DNA of 17,634 nucleotides from assembly GCA_002492415.1 (NCBI GenBank), contig DKYK01000059.1, forward strand, positions 1-17,634, in the 5' to 3' direction. The notes under the pieces were generated by a model. It ran no database searches. It was not told where the DNA came from and saw only the letters and a list, made by a program, of their open reading frames with translations. Shown here one piece after another: positions 6,311-14,054 of the stretch. The DNA is from Christensenella sp. UBA7102 (GTDB lineage Bacteria; Bacillota; Clostridia; Christensenellales; UBA1750). Within the stretch, counting starts at the first letter, position 1. Each line of letters begins with the position of its first letter. The position numbers and the translations under genes are program-made.

Positions 6311-7846
6311 ATGGAACAGGCGAAATTCTCGGGTGCTGTGGAGCGCTGGGGCGTGCAGGAGGTGCGACTGGACGGACCAAACGACGGCAATCCGTTCGTG
6401 GAGCAATGGGTGCGCGGAGAATTCTCCGGCAGCGGCGAGACCGTGCGCACGGAAGGGTTTTACGACGGTGACGGGCGGTATATCGTGCGGTTCATGCCGT
6501 CGTTTGAGGGGAGATACACGTTTTGCTTGACGGCGAGCTTCCTTGACGGACCCGTTGCGGGGATATTCACCGTTTCCCCCGCATCGGCGGGCAACCACGG
6601 GCCGGTGCGCGTGCACAACACCTGGCATTTTGCCTACGAGGACGGCACACCCTATTATTCCATCGGCACGACGTGCTATGTCTGGGCGCTGCAGGACGAT
6701 GCGCGTATCGCACAGACATTGGAGACGCTACGGCACAGCGCGTTTAACAAGATTCGCTTCTGCCTGCTGCCCAAGCACTACGACTACAACCTTGGCGAAC
6801 CGCGCTCCTATCCCTACGAGGGCACGCCGATGGATTCCTCGGTGCTGACCAGCGAGAATTTCAATGACTACACGGGCAAGACCGAGGGCAACCACTGGGA
6901 TTTTGCGCGGTTCAACCCGGAGCACTTCCGGCACCTGGAAGCGTGCGTACTGGAATTGCAGAAGCTTGGCATTGAGGCCGACCTGATTGTAATGCACCCC
7001 TACGACCGATGGGGCTTTTCCTGCATGACGCGGGAGCAGGACGATCTGTACTGGAAGTATGTGCTGGCGCGGTTTTCGGCATACCGCAACGTGTGGTGGT
7101 CGCTGGCCAACGAATATGACATCATGCGCGCCAAAACCGTGGCGGATTGGGAGCACTACGCGGCGCTGATCTGCGCACTCGACCCCTACCGCCACCTGCG
7201 TTCCATCCACCAGTGCATCCACCTGTACGACCACAGCCGGCCGTGGATCACGCACTGCTCCATCCAGCGGGTGGATCTGTACAAGACGGCGGAGGCGACC
7301 GACGAGCTGCGCGAGCGCTACCGCAAGCCCGTGGTGCTGGACGAGATCGCCTATGAGGGCGACATCCAGCACGGCTGGGGAAATATTTCCGGCGAAGAGA
7401 TGCTGCGCCGATTCTGGGAGGCCGCCTGCCGAGGAGGATACCCAGGACACGGCGAGACCTACCTGTGCCCTGAGAACGTGCTGTGGTGGTCGCACGGCGG
7501 CGTGCTGCGCGGCGAAAGCCCCAAGCGCTTTGGGCTGCTGCGCGAGATTCTTTCGCAGACGCCGGGCACGGGGCTCAGGCCACATCCTCTGTCGTGGGAC
7601 TGCATCTGCGCCGTGCCGCAGGAGGACGGACACGAACTGTATTATCTGATCTATTTCAGCTTCATGCGGCCGTCGTTCCGCGAGTTCCACTTTGACGACG
7701 AGACGCCGCTGCGCGTGGAGATCATCGACACATGGGAAGGCACGGTGCGCGATGCGGGCGTGCATTGCGGCAAGTTCCGCGTAGAGCTGCCGGGCAAGCC
7801 GTACATGGCGCTGCGCATCATGCAGGAAGGGAGTGTTTGCAGATGA
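6311..7846 (+). CDS. DUF5060/DUF4038/DUF5605-type glycoside hydrolase, cytoplasmic
   Basis: A 511-residue protein with the three-part plan of DUF5060 beta-sandwich (about 5-85, from ERWGVQEVRLDGP to IFTVSPA), a DUF4038-type TIM barrel (about 95-420) and a C-terminal beta domain (about 430-505). The barrel shows the two expected catalytic sites: Asn-Glu in WWSLANEYD (Glu268, likely acid/base) and VVLDEIAYEGD (Glu345 or Glu349, likely nucleophile). Related enzymes of family GH140 act on plant pectin side chains, but the substrate here cannot be read from sequence. It has no signal peptide, so it should act on imported oligosaccharides. The ATG at 6311 is preceded by GAGGAG 10 nt upstream; an in-frame ATG at 6293 lacks a site. 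It is the first gene of a tightly coupled operon. Confidence 0.82.
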   Translation: MEQAKFSGAVERWGVQEVRLDGPNDGNPFVEQWVRGEFSGSGETVRTEGFYDGDGRYIVRFMPSFEGRYTFCLTASFLDGPVAGIFTVSPASAGNHGPVRVHNTWHFAYEDGTPYYSIGTTCYVWALQDDARIAQTLETLRHSAFNKIRFCLLPKHYDYNLGEPRSYPYEGTPMDSSVLTSENFNDYTGKTEGNHWDFARFNPEHFRHLEACVLELQKLGIEADLIVMHPYDRWGFSCMTREQDDLYWKYVLARFSAYRNVWWSLANEYDIMRAKTVADWEHYAALICALDPYRHLRSIHQCIHLYDHSRPWITHCSIQRVDLYKTAEATDELRERYRKPVVLDEIAYEGDIQHGWGNISGEEMLRRFWEAACRGGYPGHGETYLCPENVLWWSHGGVLRGESPKRFGLLREILSQTPGTGLRPHPLSWDCICAVPQEDGHELYYLIYFSFMRPSFREFHFDDETPLRVEIIDTWEGTVRDAGVHCGKFRVELPGKPYMALRIMQEGSVCR

Positions 7847-8565
7847 AGATCGTGTTGATCCACGGGCAGAACCATATCGGCAGCAGCTGCACCATAGGCC
7901 GCATGGCGGCGCAGGGCATCGCGGGCGACAACGAGGTGCAGGAGTTCTTCCTGCCGGAGGCGCTGCCGCACTTCTGTCTGGGCTGCTACCGCTGCATCAA
8001 AGGGGATGAGAATTGTCCCTATGAAGCGGAAAAGCGCGTGCTACTGGACGCGCTGGATGCAGCGGACGTGCTGATCTTCACGACGCCCACCTACTGTATG
8101 CACGCCTCCGCGCCGATGAAATCCCTCCTCGATCTGACGTTCACGCGGTGGATGTCGCACCGGCCGGCGGGGTGCATGTTCCGCAAGCGCGCGCTGGTGG
8201 TGTCCACGGCGGCGGGCGCTGGCGCGGGCGGCGCGGTCAAGGACATCCGGCAGGCGCTGCGCTACTGGGGCGTGCCCTGCGTGCTGGGCTACGGCAAGGC
8301 GATCCAGGCGATGAACTGGGGCATGGTGACGGATAAAAACAGGGCGCGCATCGATCGCGACGTCAAAAAGCTGAGCCGGAAGCTGTCCGCGCAGACTCCG
8401 CCGCGCGCAGGGTTGTGGACGCGCATGACGTTCCTGATGATGCGTATGATGCAGCAGGCGGGCTGGGGTTCCGACCCGTGCGAAGCGGAATACTGGCGCA
8501 GTATGGGCTGGATGGGCAAGAGACGCCCGTGGAAAACACAAAAAGGAGCGACTGAGCATGTATGA
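7843..8565 (+). CDS. Flavodoxin-fold FMN-dependent oxidoreductase with cysteine cluster motif
   Basis: A 240-residue protein of the NADPH-dependent FMN reductase / iron-sulfur flavoprotein type. KIVLIHGQNHIGSSC at 2-16 is the first strand and FMN phosphate loop. Cys45, Cys48, Cys51 and Cys58 form CX2CX2CX6C, similar to the compact 4Fe-4S motif of iron-sulfur flavoproteins. FTTPTYCMHASAPMKSLLDL at 79-98 is the typical flavin-contact segment. The C-terminus (about 190-240) is basic and contains a Met-rich hydrophobic helix, so it could touch the membrane. The start overlaps the stop of the hydrolase gene in ATGA, with AGGAAGGGAG upstream, so translation is likely coupled. The reaction and electron partner are unknown. 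Confidence 0.8.
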   Translation: MKIVLIHGQNHIGSSCTIGRMAAQGIAGDNEVQEFFLPEALPHFCLGCYRCIKGDENCPYEAEKRVLLDALDAADVLIFTTPTYCMHASAPMKSLLDLTFTRWMSHRPAGCMFRKRALVVSTAAGAGAGGAVKDIRQALRYWGVPCVLGYGKAIQAMNWGMVTDKNRARIDRDVKKLSRKLSAQTPPRAGLWTRMTFLMMRMMQQAGWGSDPCEAEYWRSMGWMGKRRPWKTQKGATEHV

Positions 8566-8980
8566 ATCCAAGCAGATGATCGTAATGCGGCGCGACCTGA
8601 AGATGCGCAAGGGCAAGATCGCGGCGCAGGCAGGGCACGCGTGCGTAAACGCCGTGCTGATGGCGCTGGCACGCGAGGGCCGGCTGAAGGATATCCGCAG
8701 CGATGGCGCCGACGCGCTGCTGGACGCAGCGGATAAGCCCGAGACTCCTCTGTCCGCCTGGTTTCACAAGGGTGAAGCAAAGGTGTGCGTCTACGTGGAC
8801 TCCGAGGAAGAGCTGCTGGAGCTGGACCGAAAGGCCCGCGAGCGCGGCATTCTCTGCGCGCTCATCTGCGACGCGGGCATGACGGAATTCCATGGCCAGC
8901 CCACCTACACCTGTCTGGCATTCGAGCCGTTGTCCATCGAGGAGGCTGACGAACTGACCGGCGATCTGCCGCTCTACTGA
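8558..8980 (+). CDS. pth2: Pth2-family peptidyl-tRNA hydrolase
   Basis: A 140-residue protein that carries the signatures of the archaeal/eukaryotic-type peptidyl-tRNA hydrolase: RRDLKMRKGKIAAQAGHA at 11-28, a middle helix, VYVDSEEELLELDRKA, then LICDAGMTEFHGQPTYT at 102-118 and the closing DELTGDLPLY. Pth2 cleaves peptidyl-tRNA released by stalled ribosomes, freeing the tRNA. Most bacteria rely on the unrelated Pth1, so this is probably an additional enzyme; a pth1 gene is not in the window. The ATG at 8558 has AAGGAG 9 nt upstream and overlaps the previous gene by 8 nt. No terminator is evident in the 14 nt before the converging sigK stop. Confidence 0.88.
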   Translation: MYESKQMIVMRRDLKMRKGKIAAQAGHACVNAVLMALAREGRLKDIRSDGADALLDAADKPETPLSAWFHKGEAKVCVYVDSEEELLELDRKARERGILCALICDAGMTEFHGQPTYTCLAFEPLSIEEADELTGDLPLY

Positions 8981-8994
8981 AGCTTCCCCCGTGT

Positions 8995-9687
8995 TCAGCT
9001 TTGCTGCTGATAGGCCTGCGCCAGCTTCTCAATGGCGCGCTTTTCAATGCGGGAGACATAGCTGCGCGAGATGCCCAAGGTCTGCGCAACCTCGCGCTGG
9101 GCGGCGGGAGCCTCGCCGTTCAATCCATAGCGCAGTTCCAGCACGAGGCGCTCACGGGGTAACAGCGCCGTGCGGATGAGCCCGCGGACGCGCACTGCGC
9201 TCATACGGCGCTCGACCTCCTCCTCCACCTCGTCGCCCTCGGTGCCCAGTATGTCCAACAGCGTCAGCTCGTTTCCCTCCTTGTCCGCGCCCACGGGCTC
9301 CTGCATGGAGACCTCGTGCTTGCGTTTTTTGCCCGCGCGCAGCACCATTAAAATCTCATTTTCGATACAGCGGGCGGCATAGGTGGCCAGCGCTGTGCCG
9401 CTCTCTGGTGAAAAAGTACTTACCGCCTTGATCAGGCCGATTGTGCCTATGGAAATGAGGTCGTCGGTTTCCAGGCCCGTGTTGCGGTACTTGCCCGCCA
9501 CGTGCGCCACCAGGCGCAGATTGTGCTCAATGAGCATGCGGCGTGCATCCTCGTCGCCCGCGCGCATGCGACCAATGCAGTCGCGCTCCTGTGCAGGCGT
9601 GAGCCGGGGCGGGAAAGCGTTGCGGCCCGACACATAGGACAGGAAAAAATAGCATTCCGACAGCGCGAAAAACAACGCTTCCAGCAT
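8995..9687 (-). CDS. sigK: RNA polymerase sporulation sigma factor K, uninterrupted, with pro-sequence
   Basis: Sigma-K directs late mother-cell transcription (coat, cortex lysis, late maturation). The 230-residue protein has a hydrophobic pro-sequence MLEALFFALSECYFFLS, and by comparison with B. subtilis pro-sigma-K the membrane protease SpoIVFB should cut at S17/Y18, just before YVSGRNAFP. Region 2 contains NLRLVAHVAGKY, DDLISIGTIGLIKAV and ATYAARCIENEILM; region 4 ends in the helix-turn-helix LGISRSYVSRIEKRA at 204-218. The gene is continuous, with no skin-like insertion. I chose ATG 9687 because GGAAGGAG is 8 nt upstream; the in-frame GTG at 9705 runs through that site. It is divergent from trkA and convergent with pth2. 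Confidence 0.95.
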   Translation of the reverse strand: MLEALFFALSECYFFLSYVSGRNAFPPRLTPAQERDCIGRMRAGDEDARRMLIEHNLRLVAHVAGKYRNTGLETDDLISIGTIGLIKAVSTFSPESGTALATYAARCIENEILMVLRAGKKRKHEVSMQEPVGADKEGNELTLLDILGTEGDEVEEEVERRMSAVRVRGLIRTALLPRERLVLELRYGLNGEAPAAQREVAQTLGISRSYVSRIEKRAIEKLAQAYQQQS

Positions 9688-9734
9688 GGCAATCGCTCCT
9701 TCCACGATTCGTTTTTTGGGCAGAATCTCCGTTG

Positions 9735-9742
9735 GTTGTATG
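9735..9742 (-). promoter_or_regulatory. Candidate sigma-E -10 element for sigK
   Basis: The minus strand reads CATACAAC, 7 of 8 matches to the sigma-E -10 consensus CATACAAT, placing a start about 40 nt before the sigK start codon. In B. subtilis sigK is transcribed by sigma-E. The sequence about 14 nt upstream (GCTGTTT) is only a weak -35 match. Confidence 0.35.
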
Positions 9743-9828
9743 ACTATGCGGAAGGCAAACAGCGCATGCCCTGCGCCACAAAATATTCATCCGTGCCGGT
9801 ATCGGAGCGTTTTGTTTCTTTTTCTCGC

Positions 9829-9856
9829 TTGCTTTGCCCAAAGAATGTGCTATAAT
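9829..9856 (+). promoter_or_regulatory. Sigma-A promoter of trkA-trkH
   Basis: TTGCTT and an extended -10 (TGC-TATAAT) are separated by 16 nt. The start would be near 9863, giving a leader of about 65 nt. The -35 box is weak but the -10 is perfect. Confidence 0.65.
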
Positions 9857-9927
9857 GAGCTTGGCTGCCCAGAATGCAACGCAGGCGGGCCGCATACAGA
9901 CACACTGACTTCGGAGGCATTACTGCA

Positions 9928-11289
9928 ATGCGGATATTGGTGGTAGGAGATGGCAAAGTCGGCCATACCATCGCAGAACAACTGACCCGTGAAAAGCACG
10001 ACGTGGTCATCATCGACCAGGATGATGAAGTGCTTAACAAGTGTGAGGACACGCTGGACGTGATCTGCGTGCGGGGCAACGGCGCCAACGCCAAAGTACT
10101 GCTCGATGCGCAGGCTGACCGCGCGGACATCCTCATTGCGACGACCGCAAGCGACGAAACCAATATGCTCTGCGGGCTAATCGCCAAGCGCCTGGGCACA
10201 AAATATATCATCGCACGCATTCGCGATCCGGAATACAACGACAGCTTGACGCTGCTGCAGCGCGAGCTGGGCATCGATATGGCGCTCAATCCCGAGCGCG
10301 CCACCGCGCTGGAGATCAGCCGCCTGCTGCGTTTTCCCTTTGCCAGCAACATCGAATCCTTTGCAAAGGGCCGCGTGGAGATGGTGGAATTTCGCGCACA
10401 GGAACACGACGTGGTGGTGGGGCATGCGCTCAAGGACCTGGCGCGCATGCGCGGGTTGCCGCAGGTGCTCTATGCCGTGATCGAGCGCGATGACCGTGTC
10501 ATCATCCCCACGGGCGATTTTATCATTCAAGCCGGCGACCGCGTGCATGTTGCGGGCGAGATGGTGACCATCACCGCGTACTTTCAATACCTGGGCAAGA
10601 ATTCCCTGCGCGTTCGCCGCGTGATGCTGCTGGGCGGCGGGCGAATCAGCTATTATCTGGCCAAAATGCTAGTGCCCATGGGCATTCGCGTGAACATGAT
10701 TGAGATCAACGAGCGCAAGGCCACCCTGCTGAGCGAGATGCTGCCCGACGTTAAAATGATCTACGGCGACGGTACCGATCAGGAACTGCTGGATCAGGAA
10801 GGCCTGAGGGATATGGACGCCTTTGTCACGCTCTCCGATCGCGATGAAGAAAATCTGATGACGGGTCTGTTTGCCGTGCGGCAGGGCGTGCCCAAGGTCA
10901 TCGTCAAAAACAATCGCGTAGCCTATGCTGGCATCATCAACTCGTTGGGACTGGACAGCGTGGTCAGCCCCAAATCCATTACCTGCGCGAACATACTGCG
11001 CTATGTGCGCGGCAGGGTCAATTCGGAGGGCACCAAGGTGGAGCGCCTCTACCGTCTGATGGACGGCAAGGCCGAGGCGCTGGAGTTCATCGCACGGCCG
11101 GGTGACCCGTACATTGGCATCCCGCTCAAGGACCTTCGGACGCGTCCCGGCGCGCTGGTTGCGGTCATCGTGCGCAAAAAGCAGGTCATCGTGCCGTTCG
11201 GAAACGACCACATCGAAGCGGGCAACAGCGTGGTCATCTTGACGCGGGACAGCGGCATCACAGACTTAAATGAGGTCATCCGCAGATGA
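9928..11289 (+). CDS. trkA: Trk potassium uptake regulatory NAD-binding protein TrkA
   Basis: A 453-residue cytoplasmic ring protein that gates the TrkH channel in response to nucleotides. It has two RCK halves: TrkA-N (1-120) with nucleotide motif GDGKVG at 7-12, TrkA-C (about 145-220), a second TrkA-N (about 230-350) with GGGRIS at 236-241, and a second TrkA-C (about 370-453). This double-RCK arrangement is the length and plan of classical TrkA rather than the single-unit KtrA of Bacillus. The ATG at 9928 has CGGAGG 10 nt upstream; upstream in-frame codons lack a site. Its stop overlaps the trkH start in ATGA, so the two subunits are coupled. Confidence 0.93.
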   Translation: MRILVVGDGKVGHTIAEQLTREKHDVVIIDQDDEVLNKCEDTLDVICVRGNGANAKVLLDAQADRADILIATTASDETNMLCGLIAKRLGTKYIIARIRDPEYNDSLTLLQRELGIDMALNPERATALEISRLLRFPFASNIESFAKGRVEMVEFRAQEHDVVVGHALKDLARMRGLPQVLYAVIERDDRVIIPTGDFIIQAGDRVHVAGEMVTITAYFQYLGKNSLRVRRVMLLGGGRISYYLAKMLVPMGIRVNMIEINERKATLLSEMLPDVKMIYGDGTDQELLDQEGLRDMDAFVTLSDRDEENLMTGLFAVRQGVPKVIVKNNRVAYAGIINSLGLDSVVSPKSITCANILRYVRGRVNSEGTKVERLYRLMDGKAEALEFIARPGDPYIGIPLKDLRTRPGALVAVIVRKKQVIVPFGNDHIEAGNSVVILTRDSGITDLNEVIRR

Positions 11290-12737
11290 ATTATCGATTG
11301 ATTGTGCGCCTGTTGGGTGCAATCCTGCTGCTCGAGGCGCTGACGATGCTGCCGTCGCTGGTTATCGCGCTGATCTATGGCGACGGTGACGCCATGGCGC
11401 TGCTGCTGAGCATGGTCATCACCGCCGCGGCCGCCCTGCCCATGCAGCTTTTGTTCCGTCCGGAGGAAAAAAACCTGCGCGCGCGCGAGGGCTTTGTGAT
11501 CGTGGCGCTGGCCTGGGTAGCGCTCAGTGCCTTTGGCGCGTTGCCCTTTGTGTTCAGCGGCGTGCTATCCAACTATGTGGACGCGCTGTTTGAGACGGTT
11601 TCCGGCTTTACGACCACAGGTTCCACGGTGCTGCAGGTCTTTGAGGGCCAGCCGCACGGCATCATGTTCTGGCGCTCCTTCACGCACTGGATTGGCGGCA
11701 TGGGCGTGCTGGTGCTCACGCTCGCGCTGCTGGCGCAGATGATCGGTCGTGCTTCTCACCTGATGCGCGCCGAGAGCCCCGGCCCGGAATTTTCCAAAAT
11801 ACTGCCCAAGACGGGCAATACCGCCAAGACACTCTATCTGATCTACGGAGCGTTGACGGTAGTGGAATTCGTGCTGCTCATTGCCGCCGGACTCTCCCCT
11901 TACGACGCCGCCATCCACGCGATGGGCACGGCGGGCACGGGTGGCTTTTCCAACTACGGCGCAAGCGTTGGCGAGCTGAACAACCCCAGCGTGGAAATCA
12001 TCGTCACGATATTCATGATTATTTTTTCCATCAACTTCGCGCTGTTCTATCGCACGCTGACGGGGCATCTGCGCGAATCGCTGCGCAGTGAGGAGCTGCA
12101 TTGGTTTCTGGCGATCTTTGTCATCGCGGCGGCCGCCATCACATTCATCATTCTGCCGCAGTACGGCTCCTTCGGCACTGCGCTGCGCCACGGCTGTTTC
12201 CAAGTGGCCACCGTAATGTCCACAACAGGCTACGCAACGGCGGACTTTAACCTCTGGCCCGAGGCCGCAAAGATGATCCTGTTCCTGCTGATGTTCGTGG
12301 GCGCATGTGCCGGTTCGACGGCTGGCGGCATCAAGGTTGTGCGCATAGCTCTGCTCATCAAGCAGGGGCTGCGCGAAGTGCTGCGCACCATTCAGCCGCG
12401 CAGAGTATCGGTGGTGCGCTTTGAAGGCCGCGGCGTGGAACAATCCATGCTCTCACAGATCACGGTGTTCTTCTTCGTATACATCGCGCTGGTGCTGGTG
12501 GGCGCGTTCCTGCTCTCGCTGTTTGGACCCTACGGCTTTGAGACCAATTTCACCGCCGCGCTGACGTGCGTGAGCAACGTCGGTCCCGGCTTTGGCGCGG
12601 TCGGGCCGATGGGCAACTTCGCAGGCTACGGCACGATGGGCAAGATCACGCTGATTCTGCTGATGCTGGCCGGGCGCCTGGAGATCTTCCCCATTCTCGT
12701 GCTGTTCCACCCCGCGACGTGGAAACGCTCCAGTTAA
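11286..12737 (+). CDS. trkH: Trk-type potassium transporter membrane subunit TrkH
   Basis: A 483-residue integral membrane protein built of four M1-P-M2 repeats, each with a selectivity-filter glycine: TTTGST at 109-114, GTAGTGGFS at 214-222, STTGYATADF at 312-321 and NVGPGFGAVG at 431-440. The family also shows HWIGGMG after the first filter and CAGSTAGGIKVVRI at 341-354. It passes potassium (possibly sodium-coupled) and binds TrkA on its cytoplasmic side. The ATG at 11286 lies inside the trkA stop, with GAGG 10 nt upstream. The length matches TrkH. Confidence 0.93.
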   Translation: MNYRLIVRLLGAILLLEALTMLPSLVIALIYGDGDAMALLLSMVITAAAALPMQLLFRPEEKNLRAREGFVIVALAWVALSAFGALPFVFSGVLSNYVDALFETVSGFTTTGSTVLQVFEGQPHGIMFWRSFTHWIGGMGVLVLTLALLAQMIGRASHLMRAESPGPEFSKILPKTGNTAKTLYLIYGALTVVEFVLLIAAGLSPYDAAIHAMGTAGTGGFSNYGASVGELNNPSVEIIVTIFMIIFSINFALFYRTLTGHLRESLRSEELHWFLAIFVIAAAAITFIILPQYGSFGTALRHGCFQVATVMSTTGYATADFNLWPEAAKMILFLLMFVGACAGSTAGGIKVVRIALLIKQGLREVLRTIQPRRVSVVRFEGRGVEQSMLSQITVFFFVYIALVLVGAFLLSLFGPYGFETNFTAALTCVSNVGPGFGAVGPMGNFAGYGTMGKITLILLMLAGRLEIFPILVLFHPATWKRSS

Positions 12738-12746
12738 GCGTAAAAC

Positions 12747-12768
12747 CCCGCTGTTGTCAAACAGCGGG
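12747..12768. terminator. Bidirectional terminator between trkH and the U32 gene
   Basis: A 9-bp stem CCCGCTGTT / AACAGCGGG with a GTCA loop lies 9 nt after the trkH stop and 12 nt from the stop of the converging gene. The minus-strand tail is GGTTTTACG and the plus-strand tail ATCATTTTA, so it can serve both. Confidence 0.75.
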
Positions 12769-12780
12769 ATCATTTTATGC

Positions 12781-13992
12781 TCATTTTACGCGGCGGCGGA
12801 CGAAGTCGCCGGACTGCGCGCCTGCGGGCAAGGGGAGGCGGACGCGCTGCCTGGGATGCGGGGCGGACTCAAGGGGCGCACCCTCTTCGTCTGTCATACC
12901 GTCGCAAAGGAAATCAACGGTGCCCGCAGGGGACAGCAGCTGCAGCGTCTCGCCGCGGGTGAACTTATTCTTTTGCTCCACCAGCGCGACGCCGTCCTCC
13001 CCCACCTGCAACACCTTGGCGATGTAGTCGGCGTTGCGATCGTATTCCACAGCTCCGGGCGGGTCGGCGGGGCGCTGGGTAAAGTAGAAACCTGTGCCAA
13101 GCCTGCGGTGGCTGGCGTTGCCCACCTCGTGCAGCAGGCTTTCATCAAATGGCGCTTCGGGGTGCTCGAACAAGTTGTCTATGGCGCGGCGGTAGGCTGC
13201 GACCACAGTGGCTACATAGTAGTCGGTCTTCATGCGCCCCTCAATCTTGAAGGAGCAGACGCCGGCTTCCACAAGCTCACGCAGGTGTGCGATCATGCAC
13301 AGGTCGTTGGCGGAATAGAAATAGGTGCCATGCGTGTCCTCGAACACGGGCAGGTACTCGCCGGGACGCTTCTCCTCCACCAACGCATACTTCCAGCGAC
13401 AGGTCTGCGCGCACTGTCCCTGGTTGGCGTCACGGCCGGTCAGATAGTTGCTCAGCACGCAGCGGCCGGAGTAGGATGCGCACACCGCGCCATGGACGAA
13501 GGCCTCGATCTCCAGCGTTTCCGGCGTATTCTGCCGGATGCCGCGTACGTCCTCGATGTTGAGCTCACGGGCGAGCACCACGCGCTTGATGCCGTTGCGG
13601 TGCCAAAAGGCGGCGGCACGCCAGTTGAGGGTATTGGCCTGGGTGGACAGGTGCAGCGTAAGACCCGGCGCGACCTGGCGGCAGATCTCCACCGCGGCGG
13701 GATCGGCCACGATGGCGGCGTCCACGCCAATGCGCTCCAGCGTGCGCGCATCCTGCGCAAAGGCGTCCAAGTCGCCGTTGTACAGGTAGGCATTCATGGT
13801 CACATGCAGTTTTTTTCCGCGCGCGTGCACGGTATCCACCGCGCGGCACAGCGCATCGGCGTCAAAATTCCCCGCATAGGCGCGCAGGCCGAAACGGCTC
13901 CCGCCCACATACACCGCGTCCGCGCCAAAGCGCAGCGCAGCCTCTAATTGGCTCTGACCGCCCGCCGGGGCGAGCAGTTCCGGTCGCATCAT
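12781..13992 (-). CDS. U32-family protein, probable tRNA 5-hydroxyuridine synthesis (TrhP-like)
   Basis: A 403-residue protein of the peptidase U32 family. PELLAPAGGQSQLEAALRFGADAVYVG is the typical start (split here for length), STQAN is at 116-120, and the family signature EAFVHGAVCASYSGRC at 163-178 is followed by SNYLTGRDANQGQC and Cys198. The cysteines at 171, 178 and 194 are those expected to hold an iron-sulfur cluster. Members such as TrhP/YrrN-YrrO take part in prephenate-dependent hydroxylation of tRNA wobble uridine; older annotations say collagenase-like protease. The start is the ATG at 13992, with GGAGG 8 nt upstream; a TTG at 14007 is part of that site. It is the last gene of the rnj cluster. 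In B. subtilis a methyltransferase gene (yrrM) stands between mltG and the U32 genes; here it is missing. Confidence 0.87.
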   Translation of the reverse strand: MMRPELLAPAGGQSQLEAALRFGADAVYVGGSRFGLRAYAGNFDADALCRAVDTVHARGKKLHVTMNAYLYNGDLDAFAQDARTLERIGVDAAIVADPAAVEICRQVAPGLTLHLSTQANTLNWRAAAFWHRNGIKRVVLARELNIEDVRGIRQNTPETLEIEAFVHGAVCASYSGRCVLSNYLTGRDANQGQCAQTCRWKYALVEEKRPGEYLPVFEDTHGTYFYSANDLCMIAHLRELVEAGVCSFKIEGRMKTDYYVATVVAAYRRAIDNLFEHPEAPFDESLLHEVGNASHRRLGTGFYFTQRPADPPGAVEYDRNADYIAKVLQVGEDGVALVEQKNKFTRGETLQLLSPAGTVDFLCDGMTDEEGAPLESAPHPRQRVRLPLPAGAQSGDFVRRRVK

Positions 13993-14054
13993 GGTTGATT
14001 CCTCCAAACGTACACAGGGGCGCAGGCAATGCGCCGCGCCCCACGAATTTCCTT

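Noticed and set aside
8995..9687. A skin-like element interrupting sigK
   Set aside because: sigK is a continuous 230-codon frame with all sigma regions in order, so the recombinase in this window is not acting on it.
9688..9705. GTG start six codons before the chosen sigK start
   Set aside because: It would translate the GGAAGGAG ribosome binding site, and the ATG at 9687 gives a pro-sequence that aligns with known pro-sigma-K.
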